64,000 nt of DNA. Source: Amycolatopsis regifaucium. GTDB taxonomy: Bacteria > Actinomycetota > Actinomycetes > Mycobacteriales > Pseudonocardiaceae. Under the pieces are notes generated by a model, which worked only from the letters and a program-made list of their open reading frames with translations, searched no databases and was not told where the DNA came from. The stretch covers positions 155,118-219,117 of the forward strand of contig NZ_LQCI01000051.1 of the NCBI RefSeq assembly GCF_001613935.1. The letters run 5' to 3'. This document shows positions 43,701 to 52,226 of the stretch, in pieces. The number at the start of each line of letters is the position of its first letter. Position 1 is the stretch's first letter. The translations under genes and the position numbers were made by a program.

Positions 43701-44774
43701 TTCGGCCGCGTCCCCGGCCGGGGTCGCGGTGCCGTGCGCCTCCAGCAGGCCGAGCGCGCCAGGCGCGGTGGGATCGAGCCCCGCCGACGCCCACGCCCGG
43801 CGCAACGCCAGGATCTGGCCCGTCACGGCCGGGCTGAGCAGGCTCGCGGCCTTGCCGTCACTCGACGTGCCGGAGCCGCGCAGCACCGCGTAGACCCGAT
43901 CGCCGTCGCGGCGCGCGTCGTAGAACCGTTTCAGCACGACGATCGCGGTGCCCTCGCCGATCAGCAGGCCGTCCGCGTCGCGGGAGAAGGGGCTGATCCG
44001 CTGGCTCGGGGACAGGGCGCCGAGCTGGGTGAACATCGACCAGAGCGTGTCGTCGTGGCAGTGGTGCACCCCGCCGGCCAGCACGACGTCGCACCGGCGC
44101 CGGGCGAGTTCGCCGATCGCCTGATCCACGGCCAGCAGTGACGAGGCGCAGGCGGCGTCCACGGTGTACGCGGGGCCGCCGAAGTCCAGCCGGTTGGCCA
44201 CCCGCGACGCGGCGAGGTTCGGCACCAGCCCGATCGCGGCGTCGGGGCGGAACTCGCCGAGTGGTTCCAGCAACGCGTTCCGGAGCCTGTCGAGCAGCTC
44301 CGGACTGGTCGACGGGAGGAGTTCCCGCACGGCGCCGGTGAGCTGGCGGACCGACCGGACCCGCTGGTCGAACCGCTGCAGACCGGGCGAGAGATAGCCG
44401 CCCCTGCCGAGGATCACGCCGACCCGTTCCAGGTCGCCCAGCCGCCGCAGGCCACCGGCGTCGTCGACGGCGGAAGCGGCCACGGCCAGTGCGACCAGCT
44501 GGTCGGGTTCCATCCCGGCCAGGGAACTGGGCGCGATACCGAGCGCCGTCACGTCGAACTCGAGGTCGTCCGCGACGAATCCGCCGCGCCGCCCGTAGGT
44601 GCGGTCGGGAGTGCTGCCGTCGCGAGCGTGGAAGCTCGGGTCCCAGCGATGCGGCGGGATCTCGGTGATCGCGTCGGTCCCGGAAACGATGTTCTGCCAG
44701 TATTGGTCCACAGTGGACGCACCGGGGAGGAAGACGCCCATCCCGACGATCGCGACCGGCTCCTGGTTCACCAT
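40719..44774 (-). CDS. PUFA-synthase-like iterative PKS subunit: KS-AT-DH-PPTase-like
   Basis: 1351 residues. KS at about 5-460 with complete triad (Cys209 in VDAACASS, His347 in EAHGTAT, His385 in MIGHTMP). AT at about 555-860: GHSVGEW (Ser625) and GFHTPLM (His726); the entry motif normally FPGQGSQ is FVYPGLEAD. Product-template-like dehydratase at about 930-1190: VDHRFFRQ (His943) and LLDNVG (Asp1097). The last 150 residues resemble an AcpS/Sfp-type phosphopantetheinyl transferase (RGWLLERIAIKDAVRARL at about 1240-1257) but lack a clear SISH motif. No carrier domain. The start overlaps the upstream synthase gene by 7 nt. It supplies the second KS/AT and the dehydration step. Confidence 0.9.
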   Translation of the reverse strand: MVNQEPVAIVGMGVFLPGASTVDQYWQNIVSGTDAITEIPPHRWDPSFHARDGSTPDRTYGRRGGFVADDLEFDVTALGIAPSSLAGMEPDQLVALAVAASAVDDAGGLRRLGDLERVGVILGRGGYLSPGLQRFDQRVRSVRQLTGAVRELLPSTSPELLDRLRNALLEPLGEFRPDAAIGLVPNLAASRVANRLDFGGPAYTVDAACASSLLAVDQAIGELARRRCDVVLAGGVHHCHDDTLWSMFTQLGALSPSQRISPFSRDADGLLIGEGTAIVVLKRFYDARRDGDRVYAVLRGSGTSSDGKAASLLSPAVTGQILALRRAWASAGLDPTAPGALGLLEAHGTATPAGDAAELATLAEVFGPPEGPRAAIGAVKAMIGHTMPAAGAAGLVKAALALHHAVLPPTLNCADPSPLLDKTRFRTLTRAERWFAGDVPRRAAVNAFGFGGVNAHVVLEEADPAPARPRRTKVSEEPERVLLLAASTPDELRVLLDRPDPRSGGEGPCRIGIVGPTEKRLEVARRVLAKVAAGGKAWHGPSDIWCTTAPLLEQDGAKTVFVYPGLEADAEPRCADVARHFGLERPEWSTTSVLARASSVSQVGLLLDTALRRLAISPDALAGHSVGEWTAMQAAGMYPGQSTKDMLSRYWPQGFTLPDAEFLVLGCSAGRAADLLGAEPELMISHENAPRQTIVCGDPAAAARLAKLCTQHGVVARTLPFRSGFHTPLMRSRLGPFTRLAAELDLKKPRVPVWSATTARPYPADPVEVRELYLAHLVRKVRFRELVDALYADGARVFVQAGAGQVGSFVADTLGERPHLVVAASSGTRPGLAQLRRVATAVWVEGGRPAFDVLEPRRTRIDTAGTLLSVTDDVKGMFEGAGEIPELTDGVPEAIVAEFTALLAETRQAAASVVNAAKRREEQRTVQSTVDVSVVTMPYLVDHRFFRQRDGWPEEADFRPTVPATTLVDLACRAAERAWPGTVAAGVSNAAFSRWLIAAPARRVPMSMTREGDRISVQIGPHASMDVHLAARYPVAPRPSSLPGPETAPPLSAAEIYSRREMFHGPSYQGLVRLIGLGERHIRGDLVVPSAPGALLDNVGQLLGCWLMATKADALLAFPTSMGRITWYGPEPAPGTSLRCVVRVRLPRPEVLEMDAELVRDGTVLARIEQWRDIRFPCDRPAHRVYAFPDRHRLSEDHHGAWTLVTDRWPSPAARDIYAGIYLGAEERAEFAACEPRRQRGWLLERIAIKDAVRARLAEDGVEGVYPAEIRVSADGTTVTGQHGRTLPEFAVAVALAKSGDLAVALVREASASPPRIAVRAEGDLAGLGEEIGTGVEFAGIPGHVVAWNRG

Positions 44775-47700
44775 AGTGATGCCGTGTACAGCACTGAGCG
44801 CACGTCGGCCGGACCGTAGGCCAGCTCACGCAACAACGCGGCGGTGCCCTCCTCCGGGTCGATCAACGCGACCTCCCGCCGTTCGTACTCACGGGCGAGT
44901 TCCGGCGACACCATGCCGGCATGGTCGTCCGAAGGTGCCCAAGGTCCCCAATGGACGGTCAGCGCGCGGCAGCCGGTACGCTCCGCCCACTGCTCGCCGA
45001 GAGTCTCCAGCGCGTCGTTCGCCGCCGCGTAGTCGGTCTGACCGCGGTTGCCCAGCACCGCGGCGATACTGCCGAAGAACGTGACGAATCCGGGCCGCAC
45101 GCCGAAGTGCTCCAGCGCGTCGAGCAAAGCCCGCGCACCGTCCACCTTGGTCCCGTAGACCGTGCGGAAGGAGTGCTCGTCCTTGTCCGCCATGAGCTTG
45201 TCGTCGATCACTCCGGCCGCGTGCACGACACCGTCGATCCGGCCGTATCGCGTGTGCAGATCCTTGACCAGCTGCCGGACGGCGGTGCCGTCGCGGACGT
45301 CCAGCGACCGGTAGGCCGCGATACCGCCGGCCGCGCCGATCTGGTCGAGTGTCCTGGTGATCTCGCGCTGGGCCAGCACGGTACGCACCCGGCGTTCGAT
45401 GTCGGCCAGCGAACCACCGCGCGCGGCCAACACCGAACGCATTCCCTGAGCGTCACCGGGCAGGTCCTCGTCACCGGGTTCCGCGGGCCACGGCGTGCGC
45501 CCGGCCAGTTCGATCCGGCATCCGCTCGCCGCCAGCGCGACCGCCGCCCGCGCGGTGATCCCGCGAGCACCGCCGATCAGCAGCAGCACCGACTCCGGCC
45601 CGAGCCCGAGCGCCTTGATCTCCCCGCCGTCCGGGCCCGCGCCCGCGTAGGCGAGAGAGCCGAGGGATCCCGCCGACGGTTCGAAAGCGGCGCGACCGGC
45701 GGTGTCGTACCGCACGGCGGCCGGGCCCTCGGCGATCACCTCCTCCAGCACTATCCGCGCGAGGTCCACTGTGGACTCCAGTTCGACCAGTCTGGTCGGC
45801 TTGGTCCGTTCCCTCGCCGCGGCGCGGACCAGGCCGCGCAGTCCGGCGGTGTGCCCCGCCCCCGGACGAGCCACCACGACCACCGCGCCTTTGGCTTCCT
45901 TGAGCAGTCCGAACACCTGCGCGGCGACCGGTTCCTCGGCGTCCGACAACGGGTTCAGCACGATGACGACGTCGGCCACGTCCCGCACCCCCGCCGTCGC
46001 ACCCGCCTCGGCGAACACCGTGCGGACCGACTCGGCCAGCTCCTCCTGGCCGGGGTCGAAGCTCACCGCGATCGTCTTGCCGTCGACCTTGGCGAGATCG
46101 GGCGTATCGAGCGGCGCGGGCACCCTGCTCAGCAGGTACCGGCCCGGCGCGCGACCCAGCGGGGACTCGGCGGGTGCCGTCGCCACGGTTGCCGTCGCCG
46201 AGGGTTCGAGCCACTTCCGCAGCCGCGCGGCCAGCGCGCTCGCCGTCCGGTCGCGGCTGAGCTGATCCTGGGCGTCGTCGTGCACCCGTCCGGAGAGGCC
46301 GAGCTTCGCCAGCAGCGAGCCCGCGATTTCGGTGCGTTTGATGGAGTCGATGGAAAGATCCGCTTCGAGGTCGAGATCGGCGTCGATCATCTCGGCCGGA
46401 TAGCCGGTACGTTCACTGATCGCGCCGATCACGGTGGCGAGAACGTCGCTTCCCGCGGCGGGCGCCGGTGCCTCGGCCACGGGTTCCGCGGCGACGGCGG
46501 GCACCGACGCGACGGGCGGTGGCCCGACGGACAGGTGCGCGGCAGGCAGCTCCACGGTCGGCGGCACCTGCACGACGGGGGCCGCGGGAAGTGGCGCGGT
46601 GCCGAGGTATCCCAGCATCACGTCCCGTTGCGCCGCCAGCAGCTCGCGGCTGGTGCGGAGGAATTCGACGACGGCCTGGTCACGACCGGGCGCGGGCTGG
46701 TTCATGGTCGTCCTCGGGATTCGTCGGGCGGGCACGAGCCCATGGGCGGGGACCTCGCCGCCGGGCGCGCGGACGGTCTGGCCGTCCACGGTCCAAGCAG
46801 GCTTGGGAAGCGGTCCGACGCGGACCCGGCCGCGGAAGAGCCGCTCGGTGCGGACGTCGACGCCGGTGAGCGCCAGCCGCGCGAGCGCGGTGAGGAACCC
46901 GCGCAGACCGGGGCCGCCGGGATCACACGCGACCACGGTGTGCGGCCGGTCACCGAGGATTTCCTTGGCCAGCCGGGAAAGCACCTGTCCAGGGCCCGCC
47001 TCGACGAACGTGCGCGCTCCCGCGGCGTACATGCCCTCGATCAGCTCGACGAACCGCACCGGCGCACCGATCTGCGCGGCCAGTTCGGTGCGCGCCTTTC
47101 CGGGCTCGTATGGCCCGGCGGTGCGGTTCGACCACACCGGCAAGGCGGGATCGCCGATCTCGGCGTTGTCGAGGTCGACGGCGAACACGTCGCTCGCCCC
47201 GGCCACCAGCGGACTGTGGAAGGCGCACGCGACGGGGATCCGTTTGGCCGCGATCCCTCGCTCCCGCAGCTCGCGGACGGCGTCTTCGACCGCGGCCGTC
47301 GGTCCGGAAAGGACGGTCTGCGCGGGTGCGTTGTGGTTGGCCAGCACGACATCGGCGCTGTCGAGAACGGGGGCCAGTTCTTCACGGGACGCCTTCACCG
47401 CGGCCATCGTCCCGGGATCGGCACCGGCGACCTCGGCGATCGAGCGGGCCCTGGCCCGGCTGAGCGCCACCAGGGTCGGGGTGTCGAAGGCACCGGCGAC
47501 CGACAACGCGGCCAGCTCACCGTAGCTGTGCCCGGCCAGCAGATCCGGCCGGACACCGAGGTCGGCGAGCAGACGGCAGACGGCCGATTCGACGAGCCCG
47601 AGCGCGGGTTGCGCCACGCGCGTGTCCTTGAGCGCCTCGTCCTGCGCCGCCCGGATCTCCTCGCCGAAAGCACGAGGCGGGAACGTGGTCGCGGCGACGT

Positions 47701-50700
47701 CGGGAGCGAGCCGCAGCACGTCGGCCAGCTCCGGGAAGTGCACGAACAGCTCCGCCAGCATGCCGGTCCGCTGACTGCCCTGTCCGGGGAACAGGAACGC
47801 GACCGCGCCGGCGTCGGTGCCGTCGGCGGTGAGCCCGCCCCTGTCCTCGGCGGCCTCCCGCAGGTCCGCGAGGTCACTCGCGACGACCGCGAGCCGCACC
47901 GGCCCGGAGCCGTCCCGCTCGGCGGCGAGCGCGGCGATCTCCCGCAGCGGACGACCTTCGTTCGCCGCCAGCAGGTCCCGCAGCGCGGCGCGGGCACTGT
48001 CCACATCGGAGCCCCGGAGCAGGACGAGCTCCGTGTCCCAGTCGCGGGGCCCGTGCCGCCGGTCGGGCGGTACCCCCGGGGCCGCCAGCACCGCGTGGAA
48101 ATTGGTCCCACCGAACCCGAACGCGCTCACTCCGGCGAACTCACGGCCGCGCGGGACCGGCGACGGCCGGGCGCCGGTGGAGAAGGTGAAGGGACTGCTC
48201 TTGGCGTCCCAGGCGGGGTTCGGACTGCTCAAGTGCAGCGTGGGCGGCACGATCTCCTGCCACAGCGCCAGCGCCGCCTTCATCAGCCCCGCCAGCCCCG
48301 CGGCGCATTTCGTGTGCCCGATCTGGCTCTTCACCGAACCCAGCGCGCACGTGCCCGGCCCGGCACCGGCGTCGAGGAAGAACTCGGTGAGCGTGGTCAG
48401 TTCGGTGGCGTCGCCGACGACCGTGCCGGTGCCGTGCGCCTCGACCAGCGAGACGTCGGCCGGCGAGACCCCGGCGTCGCGGTAGGCCCGTTCGAGCGCC
48501 CGGCGCTGCCCCTCGGGCCGGGGCGCGGTGAGACCGAGAGCCTTTCCGTCGCTGGCCGCGCCGACGCCCTTGACCACGGCGTAGACCCGGTCGCCGTCGC
48601 GTTCGGCGTCGGCCCGCCGCTTGAGCACGAGGCAAGCGACGCCCTCGCCGAGCGCGATCCCGTCGGCCGCCGCGTCGAACGGGCGGCACCGCCCGGTCGG
48701 CGACAACGCGCCCGCGGAGGTGAACATGAGGTAGTCGTTGATGCCGTTGTGCAGGTCGACCGCACCGCACAGGACCATCTCGCTGGTGCCCGCCCGCAGT
48801 TCCTTCACCGCGAGGTCCAGCGCCGCCAGCGACGATCCGCACGCGGCGTCCACGGTGTAGTTGGTGCCGCCGAGGTCGAGCCGGTTGGCGATCCGCCCGG
48901 AGATGACATTGGCGAGCGTGCCGGGGAACGAGTCCTCGGTCAGCTCCGGCAACTGGGAGAGCAACTCCTCCGGGACTTCTTCGAGATAACTCGGCAACAG
49001 CGCGCGCAGGACCCCGGCGTTCGCCAGGTCTCCCCCGGCTTCGGCGCCGAAGATGACACTGGTGCGCTCGCGATCGAAGCCGCCGTCGCCATAGCCTGCG
49101 TCTTCGAGGGCGCGCCGCGCCGTCCGCAGCGACACCAGCTGCGCCGGGTCGATACTGCCCATCGACGTCGGCGGGATGCCGTAGGAGAGCGGGTCGAAGT
49201 CCACCGGCGGCAGGAAGCCGCCCCACTTCGACGTCGACTGACCGGCGTAGACCTCTTTGTCCCAGCGTTGGTCCGGCACCTCGGTGACAGCATCCGCGCC
49301 ACGCAGGATGTTGGACCAGAACGCCGGGAGATCGGGCGCGCCGGGGAACACACACGCCATGCCGACGATGGCGATGTCATCGTCCACAATGGACTCATCG
49401 GCGGGTGCGCGTACCGCGAGCAGTTGCGTCGCGCCTTCGGTGACTTCACGGTGCAGGGTGGCGATGTCGGTGCGCTCTTCCCGCAGGACCGTGACCTGGC
49501 CCGCCATGTACATCCCCTCGGCGCGCTGACCGAGCGCGTCGACCTCGACCAGGGCATCGCCTTCACGCCGGATCCCCTTGCTGGCGATCCGCAGCCGCCC
49601 GGCGTTCAGCTCTTCCAGCCGTTGCCATGCCTCCTGCGGCGGGATCCCGGCCGCGCGGAGCCCGGCCTTCAACGCGGCGAATTCCTCGGTGTACGGGCTG
49701 GGCAGGCAGCGGGTGAGATGGCCGGGCGCGGTCTCCAGGGTGACCGTGGACCCGGCGTCGAGCACCCGGTCCTGGAAGACGCCGGTGATGGCGCCGTGCG
49801 TCACGGCTTCCTCGGTGAACAGGTACGCGGTGCCCATCAGGACACCGATCCCGCCGCCTTTCACCGGTTCCGCCATCGCGGCGACCATGGCGGCGGACCT
49901 GGCGTCGTGCACGCCACCCGCGAACAGCACCTCGACGTCGTCGGCGCCGTGTTCGCGCAAGACGTCCAGCTGCTGCTCCCACAGCACGAAACTCGACCGC
50001 GGGCCGACATGCCCGCCGCACTCGGCGCCCTCGAAGACGAACCGGCGGACCCCGGCGTCGAGGAACTGCCTCAACAGGATCGGCGACGGCACGTGGAGGA
50101 AGGTCGCGATCCCGTCGGCTTCCAGCGCCTTGGCCTGTGCGGGTTTCCCGCCCGCGATCAGCACGCAGCGCGGGCGCGCGGCCCGGATCGCCGCGAGTTG
50201 TTCGGCGCGCAGGGCCTCCGGGACGAAGCCGAGGATGCCCGCTCCCCATGGCCGGTCACCGAGTGCCTCGGCGGTGCGGCCGAGCAGTTCGGTGGTCTTC
50301 GCGCCGTTCGCGGTCGCCACCGCGACGAACGGGAACCCGTCGTGCGCGGCGACGGCGGCGGCGAAACCGGGCTGGTCGCTCACCCGCGTCATCGGCCCCT
50401 GTACGACCGGGAGGCCGGTCCCCAGCGTCCGGCGCAGTCGAGCACCCTGCTCCGCGGGGTTCGCCGACGGTGGCCTGGCGAGCGAACGCACGACCGATCG
50501 GACAGCGCTTTCCGCGTCCTCGAACCGGTTCGCGAACAGCGCCGCGAGCCCGTCGTCGGCCCTGGCCAGTTCGAGGCGCGCCGCCGAGGGCAGGTCGGCT
50601 TCCGGGAACAGGCCGAGCCCGTCGAGCACCACCCCGGCCGCGCCACCGGCGACCGCGGCCACCGCCGTCCGCGCCCCGATGCCGCCGTACGCCCACACCG

Positions 50701-51121
50701 GGACTTCATCGCCGAACCGCTCCAGCAGGCGCTGCAGGAGGACGAACGTGGTGAGATCCGAGCCGCCGGCTTCGGCGCCCTTGGCGACCAGACCGGAAGC
50801 GCCGGCGCCGAGCATCCGGATGGCCTGTTCGACGCCGGTCACCTCGGCCAGCACGGGAACCTCGACCGTGCCCTGCCAAACTGTCCCTTCGGTCAGCAGG
50901 ACGAGCTCCGCGCCGCTTTCCCGCACCTCTTCCGGGCGCACGCGGCGGCCCGCCGGGATCCGGACCCCGAACGGAAATCCTCTGTCCACTATGGACCCGG
51001 TCGGGCCGAGGTCAAGGACGCCGAGCCCGCCACCCCTGGCGACGGCGGCGGCCAACCCGGCATCCGGCCGTTCGAGCGGATTGACGCCGAGTACCCGCGT
51101 GCGCGCCGTCGCATCACTCAC
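44768..51121 (-). CDS. PUFA-synthase-like iterative PKS subunit: (NPD)2-KS-AT-ACP-KR
   Basis: 2117 residues. Two N-terminal nitronate-monooxygenase/PfaD-like flavin barrels: 10-215, where the key motif is GAEAGGS (no His), and 230-500 with EGAECGGHVG (His371). KS at 582-1012 (Cys761, His896, His936). AT at 1105-1410 (FLFPGQGSQ; GHSYGE, Ser1199; CAFHSPLV). One ACP at 1560-1640 (DLSIDSIKR, Ser1593), the PUFA-type ACP motif. KR at 1840-2110 (GGARGIT; Ser2018, Tyr2031 in TDYAAAND). The PfaD-like barrel is the expected enoyl reductase, so with the partner subunit the set can fully reduce a chain. AGGAGG 7 nt before the GTG start. First gene of the operon, divergent from an SDR gene. The product is unknown. 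Confidence 0.93.
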   Translation of the reverse strand: MSDATARTRVLGVNPLERPDAGLAAAVARGGGLGVLDLGPTGSIVDRGFPFGVRIPAGRRVRPEEVRESGAELVLLTEGTVWQGTVEVPVLAEVTGVEQAIRMLGAGASGLVAKGAEAGGSDLTTFVLLQRLLERFGDEVPVWAYGGIGARTAVAAVAGGAAGVVLDGLGLFPEADLPSAARLELARADDGLAALFANRFEDAESAVRSVVRSLARPPSANPAEQGARLRRTLGTGLPVVQGPMTRVSDQPGFAAAVAAHDGFPFVAVATANGAKTTELLGRTAEALGDRPWGAGILGFVPEALRAEQLAAIRAARPRCVLIAGGKPAQAKALEADGIATFLHVPSPILLRQFLDAGVRRFVFEGAECGGHVGPRSSFVLWEQQLDVLREHGADDVEVLFAGGVHDARSAAMVAAMAEPVKGGGIGVLMGTAYLFTEEAVTHGAITGVFQDRVLDAGSTVTLETAPGHLTRCLPSPYTEEFAALKAGLRAAGIPPQEAWQRLEELNAGRLRIASKGIRREGDALVEVDALGQRAEGMYMAGQVTVLREERTDIATLHREVTEGATQLLAVRAPADESIVDDDIAIVGMACVFPGAPDLPAFWSNILRGADAVTEVPDQRWDKEVYAGQSTSKWGGFLPPVDFDPLSYGIPPTSMGSIDPAQLVSLRTARRALEDAGYGDGGFDRERTSVIFGAEAGGDLANAGVLRALLPSYLEEVPEELLSQLPELTEDSFPGTLANVISGRIANRLDLGGTNYTVDAACGSSLAALDLAVKELRAGTSEMVLCGAVDLHNGINDYLMFTSAGALSPTGRCRPFDAAADGIALGEGVACLVLKRRADAERDGDRVYAVVKGVGAASDGKALGLTAPRPEGQRRALERAYRDAGVSPADVSLVEAHGTGTVVGDATELTTLTEFFLDAGAGPGTCALGSVKSQIGHTKCAAGLAGLMKAALALWQEIVPPTLHLSSPNPAWDAKSSPFTFSTGARPSPVPRGREFAGVSAFGFGGTNFHAVLAAPGVPPDRRHGPRDWDTELVLLRGSDVDSARAALRDLLAANEGRPLREIAALAAERDGSGPVRLAVVASDLADLREAAEDRGGLTADGTDAGAVAFLFPGQGSQRTGMLAELFVHFPELADVLRLAPDVAATTFPPRAFGEEIRAAQDEALKDTRVAQPALGLVESAVCRLLADLGVRPDLLAGHSYGELAALSVAGAFDTPTLVALSRARARSIAEVAGADPGTMAAVKASREELAPVLDSADVVLANHNAPAQTVLSGPTAAVEDAVRELRERGIAAKRIPVACAFHSPLVAGASDVFAVDLDNAEIGDPALPVWSNRTAGPYEPGKARTELAAQIGAPVRFVELIEGMYAAGARTFVEAGPGQVLSRLAKEILGDRPHTVVACDPGGPGLRGFLTALARLALTGVDVRTERLFRGRVRVGPLPKPAWTVDGQTVRAPGGEVPAHGLVPARRIPRTTMNQPAPGRDQAVVEFLRTSRELLAAQRDVMLGYLGTAPLPAAPVVQVPPTVELPAAHLSVGPPPVASVPAVAAEPVAEAPAPAAGSDVLATVIGAISERTGYPAEMIDADLDLEADLSIDSIKRTEIAGSLLAKLGLSGRVHDDAQDQLSRDRTASALAARLRKWLEPSATATVATAPAESPLGRAPGRYLLSRVPAPLDTPDLAKVDGKTIAVSFDPGQEELAESVRTVFAEAGATAGVRDVADVVIVLNPLSDAEEPVAAQVFGLLKEAKGAVVVVARPGAGHTAGLRGLVRAAARERTKPTRLVELESTVDLARIVLEEVIAEGPAAVRYDTAGRAAFEPSAGSLGSLAYAGAGPDGGEIKALGLGPESVLLLIGGARGITARAAVALAASGCRIELAGRTPWPAEPGDEDLPGDAQGMRSVLAARGGSLADIERRVRTVLAQREITRTLDQIGAAGGIAAYRSLDVRDGTAVRQLVKDLHTRYGRIDGVVHAAGVIDDKLMADKDEHSFRTVYGTKVDGARALLDALEHFGVRPGFVTFFGSIAAVLGNRGQTDYAAANDALETLGEQWAERTGCRALTVHWGPWAPSDDHAGMVSPELAREYERREVALIDPEEGTAALLRELAYGPADVRSVLYTASLW

Positions 51122-51423
51122 CGGCGGACCTCCTGTTCGGCTTGGCTGGGTCGAACCTCGCCGGGTTCGGCGATCTTCAGCGGGATTCCCAAGAAATAAC
51201 CTACTTGCCGCAGAGAGCGCAATACTCTCGCATCAGAACTCGGAAAACAAGAGATCGCATGCTAAAGTCCGGCGCCGGAAACAAATAAGTCGACATGGTC
51301 AGAACGAGCCTCTGACCTGCACTTTTATCACCTCGACTCCAGATTTCGGCGCCGCATTGCTCACCGCCATCACAAAACAGAAGAATTGTCATCGACAGCA
51401 GAACTAATAGCCATGGAGCGCAT
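51122..51423. promoter_or_regulatory. Divergent regulatory region of the PUFA-like cluster
   Basis: 302 bp between the PKS start (51121, minus) and the SDR start (51424, plus). The part 51185-51410 is clearly richer in A and T than the flanks. It must drive both directions. I see no consensus -35/-10 pair and no obvious operator. The RBS AGGAGG of the PKS (about 51129-51134) and GGAG of the SDR (51415-51418) lie at the ends. Confidence 0.55.
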
Positions 51424-52224
51424 GTGGAACTGACAGGACGAGTCGTCGTGCTGACCGGCGCGGCGCACGGTATCGGCGCCGCCATGGCCCGGCGGTTCGC
51501 CGCCGAAGGCGCCGCCGGAGTGGTGGTCTCCGACCTCGACCTCGACGCGGCGGAGAAGGTCGTCGCCGAAATCACGGCCTCGGGCGGTGCCGCGATCGCC
51601 CGCCATGCCGACGCGGCGTCCAAAGAGGACTTGAAGACGCTGGTCACCGCGGCGCGCACGGAGTTCGGTCCGGTGGATCTGTTCTGCTCCAACGCCGGCG
51701 CCGCCTTCGGCACCGGCGTGCACGCCGCGGAAGAACAGTGGACGCGGTCATGGGCGATCAACGTCATGCAGCATGTGCACGCGGCACAGGTCGCGCTGCC
51801 CGCGATGTTGAGCCGCGGTAATGGATACCTGCTGATCACGGCTTCGGGCGCGGGCCTGCTCGGCACCCCCGGCGACGCGCCGTACTCGGTCACCAAACAC
51901 GCGGCCGTCGGGCTCGCGGAATGGCTGGCCATCACTTACCGGCCGCGTGGTGTGCGGGTCAGCGCGCTGTGCCCGCTCGGCGTGCGGACCGCGCTGCTGG
52001 AGCCGGGGATCGCCGCCGGTCACCCCGCCGCGCTGGCGATCGCCGCCGCGGCGCCACTGCTGGAACCGGAAGACGTCGCGGAGTCCGTCGTACACGGTCT
52101 GGCGTCGGAGGAGTTCCTGATCCTGCCGCATGAATCGGTGCGGGAGACCTACGCGCGCAAAGCCGCGGGGCTCGACGAATGGATCGACCGCACCATCCTC
52201 GAGACCGGCGCGCTGAAGAGGTGA
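51424..52224 (+). CDS. Short-chain dehydrogenase/reductase
   Basis: 266 residues, classical SDR: cofactor motif TGAAHGIG (11-18), NAG at 90-92, and catalytic Ser141, Tyr154 and Lys158 (YSVTK). Asp37 at the end of strand 2 (VVVSDLDLD) suggests NAD(H) preference. The GTG start is supported by GGAG 5 nt upstream. It is divergent from the PUFA-like synthase and 2 nt upstream of an aldo/keto reductase-like gene. A tailoring reductase or dehydrogenase for the cluster product is plausible. Confidence 0.9.
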   Translation: MELTGRVVVLTGAAHGIGAAMARRFAAEGAAGVVVSDLDLDAAEKVVAEITASGGAAIARHADAASKEDLKTLVTAARTEFGPVDLFCSNAGAAFGTGVHAAEEQWTRSWAINVMQHVHAAQVALPAMLSRGNGYLLITASGAGLLGTPGDAPYSVTKHAAVGLAEWLAITYRPRGVRVSALCPLGVRTALLEPGIAAGHPAALAIAAAAPLLEPEDVAESVVHGLASEEFLILPHESVRETYARKAAGLDEWIDRTILETGALKR

Positions 52225-52226
52225 GC

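Noticed and set aside
40743..44141. A long plus-strand open frame opposite the KS-AT-DH gene
   Set aside because: Same reason: antisense shadow, no motif, no ribosome-binding site, low-complexity Arg/Gly/Asp composition.
44921..51199. A frame of about 2090 codons open on the plus strand, opposite the large PKS gene
   Set aside because: Composition is Arg/Gly/Pro/Asp-rich with no domain motifs; it is the antisense shadow of a high-GC coding region whose minus-strand product has perfect KS, AT, ACP and KR motifs.
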